A DNA stretch of 61,668 nt. It comes from Clostridiaceae bacterium. Lineage in GTDB: Bacteria > Bacillota > Clostridia > DSM-8532. Location of the stretch: the NCBI GenBank assembly GCA_012728095.1, contig JAAYFU010000069.1, forward strand, positions 1 to 61,668, read 5' to 3'. Shown in pieces: positions 46,466 to 54,633 of the stretch (its first letter is position 1; every line of letters starts with the position of its first letter). Both the position numbers and the translations under genes were made by a program. The notes under the pieces were generated by a model. It had not been told where the DNA came from, ran no database searches, and was given only the letters and a program-made list of their open reading frames with translations.

Positions 46466-46614
46466 AATTTGATCCGGATTCGGATACCCTTCTGACATCC
46501 CGGACAATAGTATATGCTTCCGCCCATATATGTTTCTTTTACAATATTGTTTCCATACTTCTGGCATGGTTTGCCGACCGTGTTCCTGCTGGCCTTGTTT
46601 TTGTAACCTGGCAT
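46438..46614 (-). pseudogene. Remnant of the C-terminal zinc finger of a Fpg/Nei DNA glycosylase
   Basis: A 58-codon minus-strand frame reads ASRNTVGKPCQKYGNNIVK, then a short link, GGSIYYCPGCQKG. This matches the zinc-finger end of Fpg/MutM and Nei glycosylases (G-PC-x2-CG...YYCP-x-CQ), in which four cysteines bind zinc and contact the lesion. Here the second Cys is Tyr (CQKYG), the catalytic N-terminal domain is absent and there is no ribosome site. It is the leftover of a deleted glycosylase gene. It begins 8 bp after the thiZ stop. Confidence 0.75.
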
Positions 46615-46621
46615 ATGGACA

Positions 46622-47386
46622 TCACGCTCTTAAGAGTTCTATAATATTTTTCTTATAATCCGAAAACCTGGAGGTCAAAATCATCTCCCTTTTCCTGGGC
46701 CGCTGAAAATCTATTTTTATCTCGCCGATTACTGTTCCAGGCCTTTCGCTCATAACAACCACTTTATCAGAAAGATAGATCGCCTCGTCTATGTCATGTG
46801 TAACAAAAAGTACTGTTTTCTTGTGCTTTTCCCAGACCGATGTAAGCCAGTCCTGCATCTGCATACGTGTAATCTCATCCAGAGCCGCAAAGGGTTCGTC
46901 CAAAAGCATTATTTCGCCATCCATAAGATACGTCCTTAATAAAGCCGCTCTCTGCCTCATACCGCCCGACAATTGCCGGGGTTTATAGTTTTCAAAACCT
47001 GCAAGGCCAAACTCCGCAATAAGCGGCTGGATTTCATTCCTTGCCTTTTTTAAATCACCGTTTTTTATTTCTATGGGAAGCAGCACATTGGACAGAAGGG
47101 ACCGCCATGGCATAAGGCAGTCCTTCTGAAGCATGTAACACACTGGGACCCTCTTGTACCTTGGATTATCATTCCCTAAATAAATATCGCCATCATAATC
47201 TTTTTCCAAACCGGCTATAAGCTTTAAAAGCGTGCTTTTTCCGCAACCGCTGGGTCCAAGTATCGATACAAATTCATTACCCTGAACTTCCAGGTTTACG
47301 TTTTGCAGAACTCCCAGGCCGGTGCCGTCATCATCAGGCCCATTATAAACCATATTTAATTCTTTAATTCTTATACTGTTATCCAT
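46622..47386 (-). CDS. thiZ: ABC transporter ATPase for thiamine precursor uptake (ThiZ-like)
   Basis: The 254-aa ATPase has the Walker A GPSGCGKST, signature LSGGMRQRAALLRTYL and Walker B IMLLDEPFAALDE. It belongs to the SsuB/TauB/ThiZ group. The TPP riboswitch upstream of the operon and the ThiY-like binding protein next to it indicate uptake of a pyrimidine precursor of thiamine. A TTG at 47398 is an alternative start; AAAGG is only four bases from the ATG chosen. Confidence 0.88.
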   Translation of the reverse strand: MDNSIRIKELNMVYNGPDDDGTGLGVLQNVNLEVQGNEFVSILGPSGCGKSTLLKLIAGLEKDYDGDIYLGNDNPRYKRVPVCYMLQKDCLMPWRSLLSNVLLPIEIKNGDLKKARNEIQPLIAEFGLAGFENYKPRQLSGGMRQRAALLRTYLMDGEIMLLDEPFAALDEITRMQMQDWLTSVWEKHKKTVLFVTHDIDEAIYLSDKVVVMSERPGTVIGEIKIDFQRPRKREMILTSRFSDYKKNIIELLRA

Positions 47387-47407
47387 AACGCCTTTCAAAT
47401 TCCCCGT

Positions 47408-48406
47408 TCAATCAATAAATTCGTTTGTGAAAGCTTTGGTCAGATCTATTTTTTTGTCTATGAATCCGTTTTCAAACATCCAGTCGGTATATCGCTGCCA
47501 TACCTCTTCTTTTTGTAATCCCCAGGCTGCAGCATCAGCCTGGTATCTCTCGGCCAGGAACTTCTGGCTTTCCTTTACCAGTTCCTGGTTAAGTTCGGGC
47601 ACAGCTTTAATAAGGATATCAGCGGCATCCTCCGGATTTTCAATAGCATATTCATAGCCTTTCTTCACGGCTTTCATAAAGGATTCAACCAGCTTTTTAT
47701 CTTCTTTTAAGACAGTTTCATTGGTGATAATAACCGGGGTGTAATAGTCAAATACCGGCGCTTCTTTACCCAAATCAATATAGTTCAGCTCCATGCCTTT
47801 AAGTTTGGCTTCAATGCCTGTCCAGCCTTCGAATATCCAGGCGAAATCAATCTGGCCGCTGGCGCTGGCCTGGAAAAAATCGGCATCCCCGGTGGTCATG
47901 ATTGTAACCTTTGAAAAGTCGGCTCCCGCCTGTTCCATCAAATACTTTATGGTAGCCTCCTCCACCTCGGAGCCCCAGCCGCCGTACACCTTGCCTTCAA
48001 AATCTTTTGGGGTTAGTATGTTTTTCTCTTTTAAGGAGGCAAAACCGGAAGTATTATGCTGGATAACAGCGGCTATGGAAACAATGGGCACATCGGCTGC
48101 CCGCGCATATGTTACGCTTTCCTGGTAGCTGATACCGAATTGCGCTTTACCCGACGCGACAATTGTATCACTGGTTCCCTCCGACGGCTGTATTATTTCC
48201 ACTTCCAAACCCTGGTCTTTGAAAAAGCCTTTCGCATCTGCCACATACAGACCCGTATGATTGGTATTCGGTGTCCAGTCCAATACCACTGTCACCTTTC
48301 TGAGACTTTCAGATTGGGATTTCGGTTTATTCGAACAAGCCGTTATTGCGAATATCATAACAATTATCAAAAATACGGATACAAGTTTATTTACCGTTTT
48401 CTTCAT
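47408..48406 (-). CDS. thiY: Thiamine precursor (HMP) binding lipoprotein, NMT1 domain
   Basis: The 332-aa lipoprotein has the lipobox AITAC with Cys24. The mature part starts VTVVLDWTPNTNHTGLYVADAKGFF, the typical opening of ThiY/NMT1 domain proteins that bind hydroxymethylpyrimidine or its formylamino precursor. The adjacent permease and ATPase and the TPP riboswitch agree with this. GGAAGG precedes the ATG. Confidence 0.9.
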   Translation of the reverse strand: MKKTVNKLVSVFLIIVMIFAITACSNKPKSQSESLRKVTVVLDWTPNTNHTGLYVADAKGFFKDQGLEVEIIQPSEGTSDTIVASGKAQFGISYQESVTYARAADVPIVSIAAVIQHNTSGFASLKEKNILTPKDFEGKVYGGWGSEVEEATIKYLMEQAGADFSKVTIMTTGDADFFQASASGQIDFAWIFEGWTGIEAKLKGMELNYIDLGKEAPVFDYYTPVIITNETVLKEDKKLVESFMKAVKKGYEYAIENPEDAADILIKAVPELNQELVKESQKFLAERYQADAAAWGLQKEEVWQRYTDWMFENGFIDKKIDLTKAFTNEFID

Positions 48407-48421
48407 ATGTTTTCACCTTCC

Positions 48422-49210
48422 TCACACGTATTCAAGATTTTTCGTAACCTTTTTTTCAATGATTTCGACCAGTTTATACAACGCCAGGCTTAAAACAATA
48501 ATTATAACTACATCCGCAAAAAGCACCGCCGTTTTAAAACTTGTCATCGCACGGGTCATATAAATCCCGAGACCCTCTTTTGCTCCTATCCATTCCGATA
48601 TGACCGCTCCTGTAATACTGTAGGTAACAGCTATTTTAAGGCCTGAAAACAATCCCGACAATGCCTGGGGAATCCTGGCAAGTCTGAAGCTTTTCCATTT
48701 ACCTGCGCCCATAACTTTAAGAATATTGTCCATATCCTCGTCCGGCTTTATTAGATCCTGGGTAAATGTAACACTTATCGGGAAAAAACACATAAGGACC
48801 ACTATAATAATTTTGGGCAAAAACCCAAATCCAAGCCATACGGCAAAAAGCGGCGCCAGAATAATGAGAGGAATTGTCTGGGTTATGACAAATACGGGAT
48901 ATAACGCCACTCTGACAGGTTTATAATACCCCATCAAAAGACCGAAAATTATCCCTAACACAATTGCTATGCCCAGTCCTGCAAGAGCCTCCCCCACTGT
49001 TACAAGGGTATGGGTTAATAATAGTCTTCTTTCATCATATAGCGCTTTAAAAACCTTTATCGGGCTTGGCAGAATAAACGGCTGGATTTTTAATAAATCA
49101 ACCAACGCTTGCCATAACAGCACAAATATGCCCAAGATAACAACGGGAATGATGCCAAGGCCCGGTTCTTTATATTTATTTTTTTGTCCGGTATTTTTTA
49201 ATTTTTTCAT
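48422..49210 (-). CDS. thiX: ABC transporter permease for thiamine precursor (ThiX-like)
   Basis: The 262-aa permease has about six membrane helices and the EAA-type loop (LKVMGAGKWKSFRLARIPQALSGLFSGLKIAVTYSITGAVISEW). It starts inside the 3' end of the preceding gene, with GGAAGGTG nine bases from the ATG at 49210, an overlap of 35 bases. Translational coupling is likely. Confidence 0.9.
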   Translation of the reverse strand: MKKLKNTGQKNKYKEPGLGIIPVVILGIFVLLWQALVDLLKIQPFILPSPIKVFKALYDERRLLLTHTLVTVGEALAGLGIAIVLGIIFGLLMGYYKPVRVALYPVFVITQTIPLIILAPLFAVWLGFGFLPKIIIVVLMCFFPISVTFTQDLIKPDEDMDNILKVMGAGKWKSFRLARIPQALSGLFSGLKIAVTYSITGAVISEWIGAKEGLGIYMTRAMTSFKTAVLFADVVIIIVLSLALYKLVEIIEKKVTKNLEYV

Positions 49211-49472
49211 CAATAGTTACACCTTCCGGTCTATAGTCGATCTTTACCATGGAAATTACTCTTGTGGCGCCTTCCCGGACACAAATATACTGGGCTTTTT
49301 TAACAATTTCCAAAAGCTCGTCCAGTTCGCCCTCTATAGTTGTTTCCATCGGGCCGACCTCATAGGTTAATCCGCTTTCGGCTATCATGGCTATTACCTT
49401 GTCAACAACAGGATATATAAGGTCATCGGCAACACAAGGAATAACCTGCAGACTTAAATTTACTTTTGACAT
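49176..49472 (-). CDS. MTH1187-family thiamine-binding protein
   Basis: The 98-aa protein belongs to the DUF77/MTH1187 family (VNLSLQVIPCVADDLIYPVVDKVIAMI, GPMETTIEGELDELLEIV). Family members fold like a ferredoxin, form tetramers and bind thiamine or a pyrimidine precursor. It is the first gene behind the TPP riboswitch. GGAGGG precedes the ATG. It probably binds or delivers the imported compound inside the cell (inference). Confidence 0.9.
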   Translation of the reverse strand: MSKVNLSLQVIPCVADDLIYPVVDKVIAMIAESGLTYEVGPMETTIEGELDELLEIVKKAQYICVREGATRVISMVKIDYRPEGVTIDEKIKKYRTKK

Positions 49473-49555
49473 TTTTCTTCCCTCCGCTTGTTTGGTGGGA
49501 TTTCTGAGAGGACCATAGCGACGTGAATGAGTCTTTGGATATTTCTCCGCATTTG

Positions 49556-49583
49556 GAAAAATAAATGCCGCCCGGAGGCGGCA
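49556..49583 (-). terminator. Terminator of the TPP riboswitch
   Basis: GCCGCC and GGCGGC pair around a four-base loop, followed by ATTTATTTTT on the minus strand. It lies between the aptamer and the first gene, so ligand-controlled termination is expected. Confidence 0.8.
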
Positions 49584-49608
49584 ACATAAAATCCTACGAC
49601 ATTATGCA

Positions 49609-49695
49609 TTCCCTCCGCTGGTACTAACCAGATCAGGTTCAATGGTCGGGATTAAACCAATCCCCTCTCAGCCGCTTCAGCGGCTCCCACATGCA
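49609..49695 (-). promoter_or_regulatory. TPP riboswitch (THI element)
   Basis: The minus strand has GTGGGAGCC, GGCTGAGAGGGG, TTGAACCTGATCTGGTTA and TACCAGCGGAGGGAA in the canonical order. Thiamine pyrophosphate binding would favour the downstream terminator and switch off thiXYZ and the MTH1187-family gene. Confidence 0.96.
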
Positions 49696-49715
49696 ATATA
49701 TTATTTTTTAAAGTT

Positions 49716-49744
49716 ATTCTACTTAAACGACTTGAAGATGTCAA
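49716..49744 (-). promoter_or_regulatory. Promoter of the TPP-controlled operon
   Basis: TTGACA (49739-49744), a 17-bp spacer and TAGAAT (49716-49721) lie upstream of the riboswitch. Confidence 0.7.
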
Positions 49745-49761
49745 GAATTATAATTCCATTA

Positions 49762-49790
49762 TTTACACAGATTACAGTATATGTTAGGAT
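49762..49790 (+). promoter_or_regulatory. Possible promoter of the lipoprotein gene
   Basis: TTTACA (49762-49767), 17 bp and TAGGAT (49785-49790) stand about 74 bp ahead of the lipoprotein ATG, back to back with the TPP-operon promoter. Confidence 0.4.
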
Positions 49791-49863
49791 GGGAATAAGA
49801 CTTTGCCGTCAATACAAATTGAAAAAACAATTATTTTCAAATCTTGTTTTAAGGGGGATTCCA

Positions 49864-50388
49864 ATGAAAAGGCTCAAAAGAGTTTTGTATGTGGTTACAA
49901 TGGTACTTGTCTCGATTGTTCTCACCGGTTGTCTTTCATTTGACATGAAGGTCGGTAAGAATGGATCCCTTGACATGACTTTTACCATTGATACATCAAA
50001 AGGAATGATGTCGTTTAAAGAGATAGAAAAAGCTATTGAAGACTCTGTTGACAATATGAATGATTTCGCAGGCAAGAATGTTGCAAAATTAAAAAGCGTG
50101 AAAGAGGATAAAGACAAAAAAATCGTAACAGCCAAAATAAGCGTTTCTGATATAAATAAGATGGATGAAGATTCATTCTTCGGCAAAGTCAAAGAATACC
50201 GCAAAAAAAATGGAAAAGGCCTGAATAATCTTGTTGATGTCAAAGATAATAGTGTAGAAGAAAAGAAAGTATCCGGCAATCTTCATATGGTCTATTTCTC
50301 TATGAGCGGTACGGAAATGTATGGTTTTGAAGAAGTTAAAGTAACTGTTCCGGAAAAATTAAATATATTATGGATGGAGGAGAAATAG
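49864..50388 (+). CDS. Lipoprotein, N-terminal part of a frameshifted gene
   Basis: The 174-aa product starts with a lipoprotein signal whose lipobox is LTGC (Cys23). The mature part has a beta-rich domain (MKVGKNGSLDMTFTIDTSKGMMSF) and a lysine-rich middle. I cannot assign a family with certainty. It reads into an early stop at 50386-50388, while the next frame supplies a natural continuation with a membrane anchor. GGGGG precedes the ATG at 49864; the open frame to 49642 runs through the riboswitch and is not coding. Confidence 0.75.
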   Translation: MKRLKRVLYVVTMVLVSIVLTGCLSFDMKVGKNGSLDMTFTIDTSKGMMSFKEIEKAIEDSVDNMNDFAGKNVAKLKSVKEDKDKKIVTAKISVSDINKMDEDSFFGKVKEYRKKNGKGLNNLVDVKDNSVEEKKVSGNLHMVYFSMSGTEMYGFEEVKVTVPEKLNILWMEEK

Positions 50389-50741
50389 AAAAGAAAAATG
50401 TCGCCGTATTCAATAGTCAGAGACCATTAGTCGTATTCAAAAAAGGTGGCGGGTTCCCGTTATGGCTATTGTTAATAATTGCAGTGATTGTAGCTGCATA
50501 TTTCTTTAAAAAGAAAAAGAGTCCTTCAGTATCAATAAATACAACGCCGGCTGAGGGAGGTTATCAGGCTCCTGTCGAATCGTCACTCCAAAATACAGCG
50601 CCACAGGAATCTTCGGTCCAAACATCTGTTCAAATGCCTGAGCAGAACGCGGCACCACAGGAGACAATAACCCAGGATCCCGCTCAGTCCGCTCCTGAAG
50701 CTTCCGATGAAACTGGATCGGATACTGACACGCCGGCTTAA
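50370..50741 (+). CDS. C-terminal part of the frameshifted lipoprotein gene: membrane helix and low-complexity tail
   Basis: This 123-codon frame overlaps the end of the preceding one by 19 bases. It continues it logically: VPEKLNIL then IEKKNVAVFNSQRPLVVFKKGGG, a helix FPLWLLLIIAVIVAAYFF, a KKKK stop-transfer, and a Pro/Gln/Thr/Ser-rich acidic tail. GGAG exists within ATGGATGGAGG, but no ribosome site precedes its ATG. A single base change of frame (-1) would join both parts into one protein of about 290 residues. It could still be translated by re-initiation. Confidence 0.55.
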   Translation: MDGGEIEKKNVAVFNSQRPLVVFKKGGGFPLWLLLIIAVIVAAYFFKKKKSPSVSINTTPAEGGYQAPVESSLQNTAPQESSVQTSVQMPEQNAAPQETITQDPAQSAPEASDETGSDTDTPA

Positions 50742-50788
50742 CTTAATACTGACTTGGAAAATTCTTGCCGAAAGTATAAGGAAATAAT

Positions 50789-50830
50789 CACAGACATCTC
50801 ATAAATGTTATGGGATGTCTGTTCTTTTTG
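50789..50830. terminator. Bidirectional terminator between the lipoprotein gene and sfsA
   Basis: ACAGACATC and GATGTCTGT close a stem that continues inward as CAT/ATG, followed by TTCTTTTT on the plus strand. It lies between convergent genes. Confidence 0.75.
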
Positions 50831-50866
50831 ATTATGCAGACTGCTTTCCAATATGCATATGTGATA

Positions 50867-51559
50867 TCAGATAACAACAGGGACCGGATCGCCCAATGTT
50901 ACACTGTTGGCCTCTACAACGGTGTCAAAGCAAAAAATACGAACTCCCGATTTATAAGCGTTATATAGCTCTACTCCGAACTCAGGGTGTGTCCTGACAT
51001 TCGGCGAGAATGAAGATACCCCTTTCATCTGGACAATGAACACAATATAGGCATCATAGCCTCCATCCACGGCTTTGACCAATTCTTTCATATGTTTTAT
51101 GCCCCGATCGGTAGGAGCATCCGGAAAAAGGGCGATGCCATCTTCCTCCAAAGTAACGCCTTTAACCTCTACGAAAGCTTTTTTATGACCGGTTTCAAGG
51201 TATATATCAAATTTTGAACCAAAAAACTGCTTTTCAGTCTTAATAATTTTGGGTTTACCTAAATCCGGAAACACTAATTTGCCGTTCCGGAGATTTTCTA
51301 AAACAACTTTATTAGGCGCTATACTGTCGATGTTGACAAGTCTGTCCCCTTTTTCTACGGCAATAAGCGTATAATCCGTTTTTCTTTTTCTATTATCCGA
51401 TATTTCCAGGTATACTTTTACTCCTTTAATCAAAAGCTCGCGGCATCTTCCTGTGTTTCGTACATGGGCTTTAACTATTTGTCCGTCTACTTCACAAATT
51501 GCGATGAACCTGTTGGGGCGCTCAATAAATATGGCGCTTACGATATTTCTGTATTTCAT
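50867..51559 (-). CDS. sfsA: SfsA family DNA/RNA-binding nuclease-like protein
   Basis: The 230-aa protein matches SfsA throughout: IFIERPNRFIAICEVDGQIVKAHVRNTGRCRELL, KFDIYLETGHKKAFVEVKGVTLEEDGIALFPDAPTDRGIKHM. SfsA was linked to sugar-fermentation regulation in E. coli. Its core is nuclease-like and its true function is unresolved. GAGG precedes the ATG. Confidence 0.94.
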   Translation of the reverse strand: MKYRNIVSAIFIERPNRFIAICEVDGQIVKAHVRNTGRCRELLIKGVKVYLEISDNRKRKTDYTLIAVEKGDRLVNIDSIAPNKVVLENLRNGKLVFPDLGKPKIIKTEKQFFGSKFDIYLETGHKKAFVEVKGVTLEEDGIALFPDAPTDRGIKHMKELVKAVDGGYDAYIVFIVQMKGVSSFSPNVRTHPEFGVELYNAYKSGVRIFCFDTVVEANSVTLGDPVPVVI

Positions 51560-51660
51560 TGATATCCTCTATATTAATATTTAAGTATTACTATATGATT
51601 TTAGCATAAATAGGTTACATAATCTAATGCTGCTTATAATTATAAAGCTTAATCATTAAC

Positions 51661-51713
51661 TTGACACTTATCATAATACTTTTTATAATTATTTTAAAAA
51701 GTATTGTAATAAG
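51661..51713 (+). promoter_or_regulatory. ROK-gene promoter overlapped by an 18-bp inverted repeat (likely operator)
   Basis: TTGACA (51661-51666), 17 bp and TATAAT (51684-51689) are perfect hexamers. An inverted repeat spans the promoter: CTTATCATAATACTTTTT (51667-51684) against AAAAAGTATTGTAATAAG (51696-51713), with two mismatches in 18. Its position over the spacer, -10 and start site fits repression by the ROK regulator it precedes. Confidence 0.75.
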
Positions 51714-51729
51714 TTTGGGAAGTTTCTAA

Positions 51730-52725
51730 ATGAATACATCAAAAGTAAAACAACTGAACACCAACCTTATCAGAACTGTTCTAAAAGACAAGCCGGGTAA
51801 AACCAAGGCTGATATTGCCGTTGCTACGGGCCTCAGCCAGGCAACATGCAACACAATACTGAATGAATTGGTTTTAACAGGTGAAGTTCTGGTGCTTGAA
51901 GAGGAAGCTTTCAGCGGAGGTAGACCTGCCAAGCGATTTATGTATAATGGAGACTATGGCACTGTAATCTGCCTTTATGCTGATAATGACAGCAATAGGC
52001 CTACTGTTTCATACGCGGTAGTTAATTTGCTCGGTGTTATAAAGGAAGAAAAAACATTTTATAAAACATCAATTGATTATTTTACTATTGAAGAGCTTAT
52101 AGGGAATCTAATAAGTAAATATAAGAATGTAAAAGCTGCGGCAATAGGCATACCTGGTGTTGTAATTCAAGGTAGAATTATAAGTACTTGTGATATTAAA
52201 GGTCTGTCTGATTGCCCCTTATCAGAAAAACTTCAGGAGAAATTCGATATTCCGGTAACACTTGAGAATGATATGAATGTAATAGCCTTAGGGTATTACC
52301 AGGGAAAGGACCATACAGGTAAAACTTCTGTTGTGGTTCTTAGTTTTATAAAAGATAATTGTCCGGGAGCAGGTATTATCGTTGATGGTTACATCGTCAG
52401 AGGACATACGAATTTTGCCGGTGAAATATCCTATCTACCTTTTGGTAACAAGGCTGAAAATCTGAAAGATCGTAAAGAGATTATAGATAAAATCACAAAA
52501 ACTATTTGTTCCATAACGGCTGTTATTAATCCTGAGACTATTTTGATCACCGGAACTTCAGTAACAGAGGATATGATGAATGACATCCGTGAAAATTGTT
52601 TAAATTTCGTTCCAGAGCTTCATATACCCAATATTGTTTATCAAGCCGACACTCATGAATATTACATTAATGGATTAATGACTATGGCTTTTGATAGTTT
52701 AATAATTAACTCATATGCATCTTAG
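51730..52725 (+). CDS. ROK-family transcriptional regulator
   Basis: The 331-aa protein has an N-terminal winged helix (LIRTVLKDKPGKTKADIAVATGLSQATCNTILNELV) and a ROK domain (AAAIGIPGVVIQGRIIS, VTLENDMNVIALGYY, INPETILITG). The DxGxT phosphate-binding loop of ROK kinases is not visible and the CxCGxxGC zinc motif is missing, so it is probably a sugar-sensing repressor without kinase activity. It precedes an MFS transporter by 20 bp, and the palindrome upstream suggests autoregulation. Confidence 0.88.
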   Translation: MNTSKVKQLNTNLIRTVLKDKPGKTKADIAVATGLSQATCNTILNELVLTGEVLVLEEEAFSGGRPAKRFMYNGDYGTVICLYADNDSNRPTVSYAVVNLLGVIKEEKTFYKTSIDYFTIEELIGNLISKYKNVKAAAIGIPGVVIQGRIISTCDIKGLSDCPLSEKLQEKFDIPVTLENDMNVIALGYYQGKDHTGKTSVVVLSFIKDNCPGAGIIVDGYIVRGHTNFAGEISYLPFGNKAENLKDRKEIIDKITKTICSITAVINPETILITGTSVTEDMMNDIRENCLNFVPELHIPNIVYQADTHEYYINGLMTMAFDSLIINSYAS

Positions 52726-52745
52726 CCATCGTAAAAGGAGCTAAT

Positions 52746-53918
52746 ATGGCTACTTATTTAATTATTATAATTTATATCGCTTTTATTTGTTTAGGGCTGC
52801 CGGACTCCCTTCTCGGTTCTGCATGGCCGGCTATGAGCCTGGAATTAAATGCCCATCTTGATACCGGCGGAATAATCTCAATGGTTATCACTATCGGTAC
52901 CATAATATCCAGTTTATTCAGCTACAAGCTTATTAATCGTTACGGAACCTGGAAAGTTACTACTGTAAGCGTATTACTTTCTGCTATTGCATTAATCGGT
53001 TTTTCTGCGGCTCCATCATTTATATGGCTAATTGTATTTGCCATACCGTTGGGTCTAGGAGGAGGATCTGTTGACGCCGGCCTTAATAACTATGTTGCTC
53101 TGAATTATAAACCGCATCATATGAGCTGGTTGCATAGCTTTTGGGGAATCGGCGCCACCTTTGGGCCGGTAATAATAGGATATTTTATTAAGAAGGATAA
53201 TAATTGGAGAAGCGGTTATTTAACAGTAAGTATATTACTTTTTATAAATATTGCTTTGCTGTTCCTGTCCCGTCCTCTATGGGTGAAAACCTCACCTCTT
53301 TCTAATGACACTGTATGCAAAAAAGCAGAAAAGCCATCAAGTAGTTCCATGTTAAAAAATAAGACCCTTTATTTATCACTCTTATCCTGTATGTTCTATT
53401 GTGGAACAGAAATTACAGCAGGGCTATGGGGAAGCAGTTTTTTGGTAGAAGAAAAGAGACTCACCCCGGGCACGGCCGCAAGCTGGATATCTCTGTATTA
53501 TGCCGGTATCACCATAGGAAGACTGTTAATTGGGTTTTTAGCCATGAAGATAGAAAGTAAGGTACTCATAAGATCAGGGCAGCTTACAGCCTTATCCGGA
53601 GCAATACTTCTGCTTCTTCCTTTCGGAACATCATCCTTATCGCTTTTAGGCTTTATTCTGATTGGATTAGGCTGTGCCCCAATTTATCCAAATATACTCC
53701 ACGAAACTCCTAATCGATTCGGTCATGCTCACTCTCAACGAATTATGGGTTTGCAAATGGCAGCAGCTTATTTAGGAAGCACCCTTCTTCCCCCGCTTAC
53801 AGGTTTTATAGCAAGAAAATCTGGTATGATTGTATTGCCGGTAATGCTGATTATATTTATCACCGGAATGTTGAGCAGCTCGGAAGGAATTAATTTTATT
53901 CTACATAAAAAAATTTAA
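52746..53918 (+). CDS. MFS transporter
   Basis: The 390-aa protein has about 12 hydrophobic helices in two halves. It shows MFS features such as FCLGLPDSLLGSAWPAM-type opening helices, YGTWKVTTVS in the first loop and HMSWLHSFWGIGATFGP in helix 5, which recalls sugar-proton symporters of the FucP-like group. AAAAGGAG precedes the ATG. Its partnership with the ROK regulator suggests a sugar or sugar derivative as substrate (inference). Confidence 0.87.
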   Translation: MATYLIIIIYIAFICLGLPDSLLGSAWPAMSLELNAHLDTGGIISMVITIGTIISSLFSYKLINRYGTWKVTTVSVLLSAIALIGFSAAPSFIWLIVFAIPLGLGGGSVDAGLNNYVALNYKPHHMSWLHSFWGIGATFGPVIIGYFIKKDNNWRSGYLTVSILLFINIALLFLSRPLWVKTSPLSNDTVCKKAEKPSSSSMLKNKTLYLSLLSCMFYCGTEITAGLWGSSFLVEEKRLTPGTAASWISLYYAGITIGRLLIGFLAMKIESKVLIRSGQLTALSGAILLLLPFGTSSLSLLGFILIGLGCAPIYPNILHETPNRFGHAHSQRIMGLQMAAAYLGSTLLPPLTGFIARKSGMIVLPVMLIIFITGMLSSSEGINFILHKKI

Positions 53919-54005
53919 AGATGGAGTAAATCAACGAATAAAGCACGATTACCCGGACCGGACTCTCACCGACAAATAGAATCCAGTTTAGCTTGATGAA
54001 ATAAA

Positions 54006-54035
54006 TAAAAAAGGTGCTGCTTAAACAACACCTGC
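54006..54035 (-). terminator. Terminator downstream of dpaB
   Basis: GGTGTTG and CAGCACC pair with one mismatch around TTTAAG and are followed by TTTTTTATTT on the minus strand. Confidence 0.7.
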
Positions 54036-54054
54036 TTTTCGTGATTTCAATATC

Positions 54055-54633
54055 TTAAACTAGAATCGGTTCAATTTGTTTTCCCTCCAGCGCATGCTCT
54101 ATGGTAGGAACAATAAGACCGAATCTTGCCACAAGACTTGTGGGTTTCTTTTCAGGATCATCCTGCCCGAAAGGAACGAAATATATATTTTTCGTGTTAA
54201 GGAGAATTCCCAGGTTTTTTGCGCTGGCTGCCAGGCCATCATTGGTCGATATTGCTAATACAACAGGTTTTTGATTTCTTAGCTGCGCTTTTACAGCCAT
54301 AGTAACAGGTGTATCAGTTATGCCGTTGGCAATCTTCCCAAGGGTATTTCCCGTACAAGGCGCGACAAGAAGCAAATCCAGCTCTTTTTTCGGTCCTATG
54401 GGTTCTGCATCTGCGATAGTCTCAATGCATTCTTTCCCTGTAATAAGTTCAATACGTTTTTTTATATCTTCAGCCCGACCAAAACGTGAATTTATAGTCG
54501 CTACACTGTTGGATATAATCGGAGTTAAATCGGCTCCCAAAAACACCAGTCGCTCAAATTCAATTATTGCGTCCTGGATTGTGCAAAATGAGCCTGTTAT
54601 CGCAACTCCAATCTTTTTTTTGTTAATATTCAT
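54055..54633 (-). CDS. dpaB: Dipicolinate synthase subunit B
   Basis: With DpaA it makes dipicolinic acid, the calcium chelator of the spore core. The 192-aa protein has a flavoprotein-type fold (VAITGSFCTIQDAIIEFERL, LLVAPCTGNTLGKIANGITDTPVTMA). The start follows the dpaA stop with no gap. The function is expressed in the mother cell late in sporulation. Confidence 0.95.
   Translation of the reverse strand: MNINKKKIGVAITGSFCTIQDAIIEFERLVFLGADLTPIISNSVATINSRFGRAEDIKKRIELITGKECIETIADAEPIGPKKELDLLLVAPCTGNTLGKIANGITDTPVTMAVKAQLRNQKPVVLAISTNDGLAASAKNLGILLNTKNIYFVPFGQDDPEKKPTSLVARFGLIVPTIEHALEGKQIEPILV

Noticed and set aside
46397..46567. N-terminal extension of the BI-1 protein
   Set aside because: The first 57 codons run through the promoter and the Fpg/Nei remnant in a different frame; the GGAGG-led ATG at 46396 gives the normal family start.
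49642..49863. Upstream extension of the lipoprotein ORF
   Set aside because: It runs through the TPP riboswitch and promoters, while the lipoprotein signal starts cleanly at 49864.
53919..54005. Possible degraded gene between the MFS gene and the dpaB terminator
   Set aside because: No frame is open over a useful length and no recognisable motif remains.
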